DNA of 64,000 nucleotides from Acanthococcus lagerstroemiae. Taxonomy: Eukaryota > Arthropoda > Insecta > Hemiptera > Eriococcidae. The notes under the pieces were generated by a model. It saw only the letters and a list, made by a program, of their open reading frames with translations, was not told the DNA's origin and ran no database searches. The DNA lies in assembly GCA_031841125.1 (NCBI GenBank), contig CM063113.1, forward strand, positions 31,269,312 to 31,333,311, given 5' to 3'. The position numbers were made by a program, and so were the translations under genes. Positions 59,164-64,000 of this stretch are shown one piece after another; position 1 is the stretch's first letter; the number at the start of each line of letters is the position of its first letter.

Positions 59164-61102
59164 TTTTGTTGAAAAATGTCAGGCTGGGTGTCAGAAACAA
59201 CATATTAGGAATCCCGTCCCCAAAAAGCTGTGCGAACTTCCGTGGCACGATTTAGCCTCCCAAAATCAGTTTTTTGCAAATATTTCCAAAAGTTGAAGTC
59301 CAGGGGAAAAAATTCCGAGCAAAAAATATTCCTCGTAAAATTTCCTTTAAAATGGTGTGATTGAAGTTGAGAATAGGTCGCATAGTTAGCCTAAAAATGT
59401 CCTTCAAAGCAGTCACATTTTCAACTTTTCATAAAAACAAACAGATTTCCGCGAATATTTCGAAATTATTAACTCCTACAAGAAAGTTTATGATAAAAAT
59501 GATTTTAACCCTCACCACGAATCATGCTAACTCTTGTGTGTATTCCCCCCCCCTTGTTTTGAGGGTTCCCCATTTCAAACTTACTTCCGTGTAGGAGTTG
59601 ATAATTTCCAGATATTCGCGGAAATCTGTTCGCTTTTATGAAAATTTGATAATGTGACTACTTTCAGGGATATTTTTAGGCTAATTATGCGGCCTATCAG
59701 TAGACCAAATTTTTATACTAAACCAAATAATTGAAAAAGTAATCGAATATAACATGGAGCCGTATCTCCTCCTCTTCGTTGACTTCCAAAAAGCATTCGA
59801 TATGGTTAATCACGAATATTTATGGGGGTGGGGGCTCGCCAACCAAGGCATCTAAAAAATATGTATAAAAACTCCAAGGCTTATGAGGCCAGGTAGAAAG
59901 GGTGAAGAATTTAATGTTAATTAGAGGGGGGGGATAAGACAAGGAGTTCCACTCTCTCCTAATCTATTTAATAGTATACTTGAAGAAGTATTTGGGAAAA
60001 TGGATTGAGAGAGGAAAGGATTGAAGGTCGGTGGTGAGTACTTAAGCAATTTGAGATTCGCGGATGACGTAGTAATAATTGCCGATTCACCAAGAGAGTT
60101 AAAAGAAAAGGGAGAAGAATTTATTGCCAAGAGTAAGGAAGTGGGTCTAATTATAAACGGAGCAAAATCCAAAAGTGCTGGCGAAAAGGAAAATAGAAAA
60201 TTTTGAAATAAGCGGGGTAGAAATTGAGGGAGTAGAGGAAGTGGAATATTTGGGGGAATTGATTTCGTTCAAAAACAAGAGGAAAAAAAATTGAGCAGAA
60301 GGGTACAAAAAGGGTGGAAAAACTTTTGGGCATTAAAGAAAATTTTCAAAGGAAGGATACGCAATTACCTAAAAACCAAAATATAGGAAAGTTCTGCTCT
60401 GTCGGTGCTCGTGTACTGCGCCCAAACTGGGCTTTTACAAAAGCTAATATAAGAAAACTACAAACCACTCAAAAAGCAATGGAGAGAAGTATTTTAGGCA
60501 TAAAGGAATATGATAGAATTGAGAACAAAAAGATAAGAAGGGTAACAAAAGCAAAAGACATAGGGAAGGTAATAAATAGAAAATGCAAGTATGCGGGTCA
60601 TATCTTAATACAAGAAGGGAGGTGGACCAAAAAAGTAGAGGATTGGGTGCCGTACAACGAGAAAAGGCATAAAGATACGCCGCTGACGCGTTGGCGGGAC
60701 GAATTTAGGAAGGAAATGGGCCCAAAGTGGAGGAGAGTAGCTGCCAACAAAGTCGAATGGAAAAGACGCAGGGATGCATGTGCTCTAAAATAGACTAATG
60801 GCAGCGATGGGGAGGAGACTCCCCTCAGCTCATTGCCATAAGGCGCACTAAAGCCGCCACCGCTGAAATATAATATAATGCGGCCTATACTCAACTTCAA
60901 ATACATTATTTTAAAGGAAATTTCACGAATATTTTTTGTCTGAAAAATTATTTCCTAGGACTTCTACTTCTTGAAATATTTGCAAAAACTGATTTGGGGG
61001 GATAAAACGTGCCACAGAAAAATTGGCACAGCTTTTTGGGGGCGGGATTTTTAATATGTTGTTTCTGACACTGAGCCTGATATTTTTCAACAAATCCCGC
61101 TT
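59164..61102. mobile_element. large palindromic foldback element, split by a LINE
   Basis: The left arm (about 59164-59500) and the right arm (59585-59697 continuing at 60889-61102) are imperfect reverse complements. They share 'ttgttgaaaaatgtcaggct', 'gtgtcagaaacaacatatta', 'ccccaaaaagctgtgc', 'tttgcaaatattt', 'tagcctaaaaatgtcc' and 'ccgcgaatattt'. The centre is near 59540. Without the LINE it would be about 760 bases with nearly full-length dyad symmetry. No transposase. The outer borders lack a clear duplication. Confidence 0.8.
59698..60877 (+). pseudogene. RTE-like LINE fragment C with 11-base target duplication
   Basis: A 5'-truncated insertion of 1180 bases is flanked by perfect atgcggcctat copies (59687-59697 and 60878-60888). 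It starts inside RT: 'DQIFILNQIIEKVIEYNMEP' and 'YLLLFVDFQKAFDMVNHEY'. It continues through '[20 protein letters not shown]' (about 60040-60100), 'VGLIINGAKSK', 'EVEYLGELISF', 'TTQKAMERSILGIKEYDRI', 'CKYAGHILIQEGRW' and 'DTPLTRWRDEFRKEMGPKWR', then a stop. The 3' end is a short (ATA/TAA)-rich tail 'gaaatataatata'. Frameshifts near 59850, 59995, 60195 and 60300 make it non-functional. The C-terminal 159 codons remain open. Confidence 0.92.
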
Positions 61103-63190
61103 TTGGCCCCCAAAATGTTTCTATTCACCTTTTTTGTGCAGATATCGCCTGTACTAATCTGGAACACACTCAGGGAATTTTTTTAGGATGGGATGGGGGG
61201 GGGGGCTTCTGATAAGTAACCTTGGAGGATATTTTCATTTTCACGGTCAATGAGAAAATAGCGTGTAGAGCAAACCTTTAAAACTCCCGAATATTCCTCG
61301 ATTTTTTTGCTCCTGTACTCAGTACTCACTGAATGACCCTATCTTAAGGATTTTGAGGGCGTAGAGTGATTTACATATTGGGGTTGAGGGGGCGGAGTGT
61401 GTAAAAAGTAGTCACATTGTGCATACTTCAAAGTGTTCCTCTCAGAATTGCTTCTTGAATCCGTTGATGTTGGAAGAGGGATCTACTGGCATCGAGAGCT
61501 CCAAATTCAGCAAAATCTTAGTACCGAAGTAAATCACTCGCGAATCGGCCGAAGTTTATTTGCCACCTTTGGAATGAGAAGCATCCCGCATCGAGTCTTA
61601 CATTTTTTTTACGCCGGTGATGCGCATAACTCATCATTGATTTGTAACTATAAAAAGCTGTACCTAGAGAGAGGTAATTGAACGTGCATTTCGTGCCATA
61701 CCGCGTTTTCCAGTGGGCGCAAAAGTCGCAGTTAGCTTTTTAAAATTCGGGAATGAAGAAGACTCGACGGTGTATCGAGGGTGAGAGTTAAGGCCACTCA
61801 TATATAAATTGAGAAACAAATAGGCCTCTAATCTGAGTTATTTATCTGGATTGTTTTATCGTCGAGTGATGAAAGGCCAATTCGATGATGAGTTTTTACG
61901 CACGCAAAGTCGTATTTCACATTTTATTTAAATGGACCAAAAAGAAAAAGTTGAAGCGTTACGTAACTCTATATTGTTTGATATATTGTTGGCCGCGCCA
62001 TGAACTGGGTACAGCGGGGTACAGCAGCTCAATTGTTAATTAGGAAATACTCGGTTAGTGGAATAACCTTCGAGAATATTTCCATTAATGGATGGCGAGA
62101 AATGCGTTAAAATTACTGTATGAAAAGCGCTCGAAACGCGTGAAAAAATTTTATCTGGTGGAAGGGGCAGGGTAGTGAGTGCATAACGATTGTTGCTCGT
62201 CGTCCTGTGCTTTGTTATATTATAATATTTATGTTTTTTTAATATATATATTTTTTTAAAATTTGAATCGTTGAGAGGGAGGAGCCAGCGCCGCGCTGCG
62301 CTGTGCTGTATTTCGAAAGTGCAAATTCCACGATCGTTCTAGTGCAGGCGGGGAATATTCTATTTTCAGATGACGGACGTTGCCAAATAGTAAAGTGCTG
62401 AGGAGAGTTTCTGCTCATGTTTACTTTTATTATTTACGATTCTTTGTGGATGCGGTCGCGGTGTCAAAAAATAGAGAAGACGATTTGAGCAAAGCCCGGC
62501 CATATACTATCATACAAAAAATATATATCTGTTTTGTAAACAACAGTGATCTGAATCGTCGTTCTGTGGTCGGATATGGAAAATTTGTTCAAGAAATGGT
62601 CACTTGTTCACTCTTGCCCATTTGCTAGAATTTGCTTCTCTCGTTGGTGCTCGCACAGAGACATGTTATCGGTTAGTTTGAAAGTTGCTATAAATTCAAA
62701 CGGGATAGTGGAATTGGCCAACCACGAAGTTGATAGCTACCAAAGATTAAGGGAGGTCACCTACTGAACACTTACGGTATCTTCTACTTATCTAACTTGT
62801 TTATTGTTTGGCTCTAAATTGGTGTCCGTGAAATGTCTGGAAATTCTGAATTCCGAATGGTCTCTGTCATGGTCAGCTGGTTTCCAGAAATTGAGTCATC
62901 TGTTTATGTACTTAGAACCTTAAGTTCGCTCACAGCCGCCGAGAAATCGCGAATATTTTACAAAAAGACGCATCTGTTACTCCAAGACCCAACAGAGACT
63001 GACAGGTTAGTAGACAGAAAATGACGGATAGAAGCAAATAGACCAACAAGCAGAAAAAAAGAAATTCCTCGCAGAAAGAAGACAGAATCGAAAGCCAAGA
63101 TCTGAGGGCCTTCATTTTACCAGCTATATCTACTCACCTTTCGCATTCTGGGTTTCTGTCCTAGCTAGTATTAGAGCTGAAATCCCAAAG
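61103..63190. other. non-coding sequence
   Basis: No gene or element was recognised. A G11 run lies at about 61195-61205, a TATA/T-rich stretch at 62215-62260 and a short GC-rich piece 'cagcgccgcgctgcgctgtgc' near 62286. Open frames of 61-82 codons lack support. Confidence 0.4.
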
Positions 63191-63464
63191 CAGGAGCAAA
63201 ACTATAGGGGGTGGGGGGTAGAAACACCCCTCAATTATTTGGCAGTCGGCAAATTTTGAAACAGTTCATGAACTTTTCATTTTCTATGAATGTTTGCTTG
63301 TTTATTTATTATTTTTTATTTCAATTTAAAAATATTTCGATTAAAAAATTGGCTAATTTTTAATTTTTAAAAGATTTTATCAGCGAATTTTTAGTTTTCA
63401 AAAAATATCTGTCGGCAAATTTTTCTTCTTTACCTCCCCAAACTGAAAGTCGAATTTCGTTTCT
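63191..63464. mobile_element. hAT-like MITE, CAGGGACGAAAC family, copy 2
   Basis: Homologous over its length to 6633-6911 and in the same orientation ('ggcagtcggcaaattttgaaac', 'ctgtcggcaaatttttct', 'ctgaaagtc'). The ends are decayed (CAGGAGCAAAAC left, ATTTCGTTTCTG right) and no duplication is visible. Confidence 0.6.
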
Positions 63465-63897
63465 GAAAATGGAGTACCCTGGACTCCTGTCTGAGACTAG
63501 TCAGTCAAAAGCCGAAAGTTTCAAGCTGAGTATCAAACGTTATCTGAATGGTTGAAACAAAGCTTGAGATGTGGAAGACATTTCGAAAATCTGAAAATTG
63601 GTAGCAAACGTTGAATTTCGAATTTCAATGAATATTCTGTTTTTACTAGATTCTCTGTTTGACCTAGAGCCTGAAATTTGAGAAAGTTGAACATTTTATT
63701 AAAATCTAAAAGTTGAAAGCAAAAGGTTTATTTTCCAATGTCACAAGCTGAATCCGATAGCAAATGCTCTATTATTTAATTTACCTGCTTTGGTCCTGGT
63801 AAATATAGGAGGGAAATTTAATCTGGAACAAAAGTCAAATCTCCATGTGTTTCTCCCATAAGAACGAAAGGGAGCGTGTGGCCCGGATTCCCCTAAA
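63465..63897. other. AT-rich non-coding sequence
   Basis: Nothing recognised beyond recurrent 'gaaagtt' and 'ctgaaa' words. Confidence 0.4.
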
Positions 63898-63901
63898 TCC
63901 A

Positions 63902-64000
63902 GTCGACCTGTAGGTTTTTTATTTTTTTATTTTTTTATTGATTTTATTGGAACCAATTTAGGATACGAATCAGAGGAAATTCAGAAAAAAAAAAGATCAC
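63902..64000 (+). repeat. dispersed repeat, second copy, runs off the window
   Basis: Nearly identical to 6395-6482 ('ttggaaccaatttaggatac', 'gaatcagag', 'aaaaaagatcac') with a longer T-rich stretch inside. It continues beyond the right edge. Confidence 0.7.

Larger units (their letters stand above)
46843..64000. other. downstream sequence, probably HIF1A intron, no confident exon
   Basis: The donor at 46843 implies at least one more HIF1A exon. I did not find one encoding LxxLAP or a C-terminal activation domain, so the region may be all intron, or a short exon was missed. It contains the repeats and mobile elements listed separately. Stretches with nothing recognised include 49010-50440, 52580-53735, 55020-57100 and 61130-63190. 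Confidence 0.55.

Overview
This window looks like a repeat-rich, AT-rich arthropod nuclear chromosome, most likely from an insect. A hemipteran is my best guess, but the sequence does not prove it. The evidence is GT-AG introns from about 80 bases to 22 kb, one recognisable metazoan bHLH-PAS gene spread thinly over more than 32 kb, a mariner relic, jockey-like and RTE-like LINE fragments, and many short terminal-inverted-repeat elements. There are no bacterial operons, rRNA genes or CRISPR arrays. Most long open frames are chance frames or transposon debris.

The central gene is the insect HIF-1 alpha orthologue (similar, sima/HIF1A) on the + strand. Six coding exons are visible at 14745-14902, 18064-18237, 18324-18604, 18687-18793, 23736-23880 and 46022-46842. 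Splice phases are compatible at every junction. Together they encode PAS-A, a Ser/acidic linker, PAS-B, the PAC segment and a long Ala/Ser/Pro-rich tail. The bHLH exon(s) lie upstream of the window or were not recognised. The gene continues past 46842, because that exon ends in a good splice donor. I found no exon carrying the LxxLAP degradation motif in the remaining 17 kb.

1-14.7 kb is intergenic sequence or an upstream intron. It holds an inverted repeat (484-908), an ACTACC minisatellite (2485-2935), three exons of a minus-strand DUF4806-like gene (4296-5055), a dead jockey-clade fragment abutting it (5104-6375), and a cluster of hAT-type MITEs, several with exact 8-bp target duplications (7744-8020, 10260-10472). 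An older tandem repeat at 11740-12640 is split by a GC-rich MITE. 14.7-46.8 kb is HIF1A. Its introns hold hAT MITEs, a deleted mariner (33732-34383), a tail-to-tail pair of RTE-like LINE fragments between 145-bp direct repeats (37543-40325), and a minisatellite with one ATTGG box in most units (40320-41300). 46.8-64 kb has no confident gene. It has several more MITEs, a GATCGAT-rich tandem array carrying nested insertions (50450-52570), and a palindromic element split by a LINE with an 11-bp target duplication (59164-61102).

I see no new gene system here. The most informative content is the nested-insertion record, which gives relative ages for several mobile-element families, and the structure of the HIF1A locus, including a possible internal promoter before its last visible exon.
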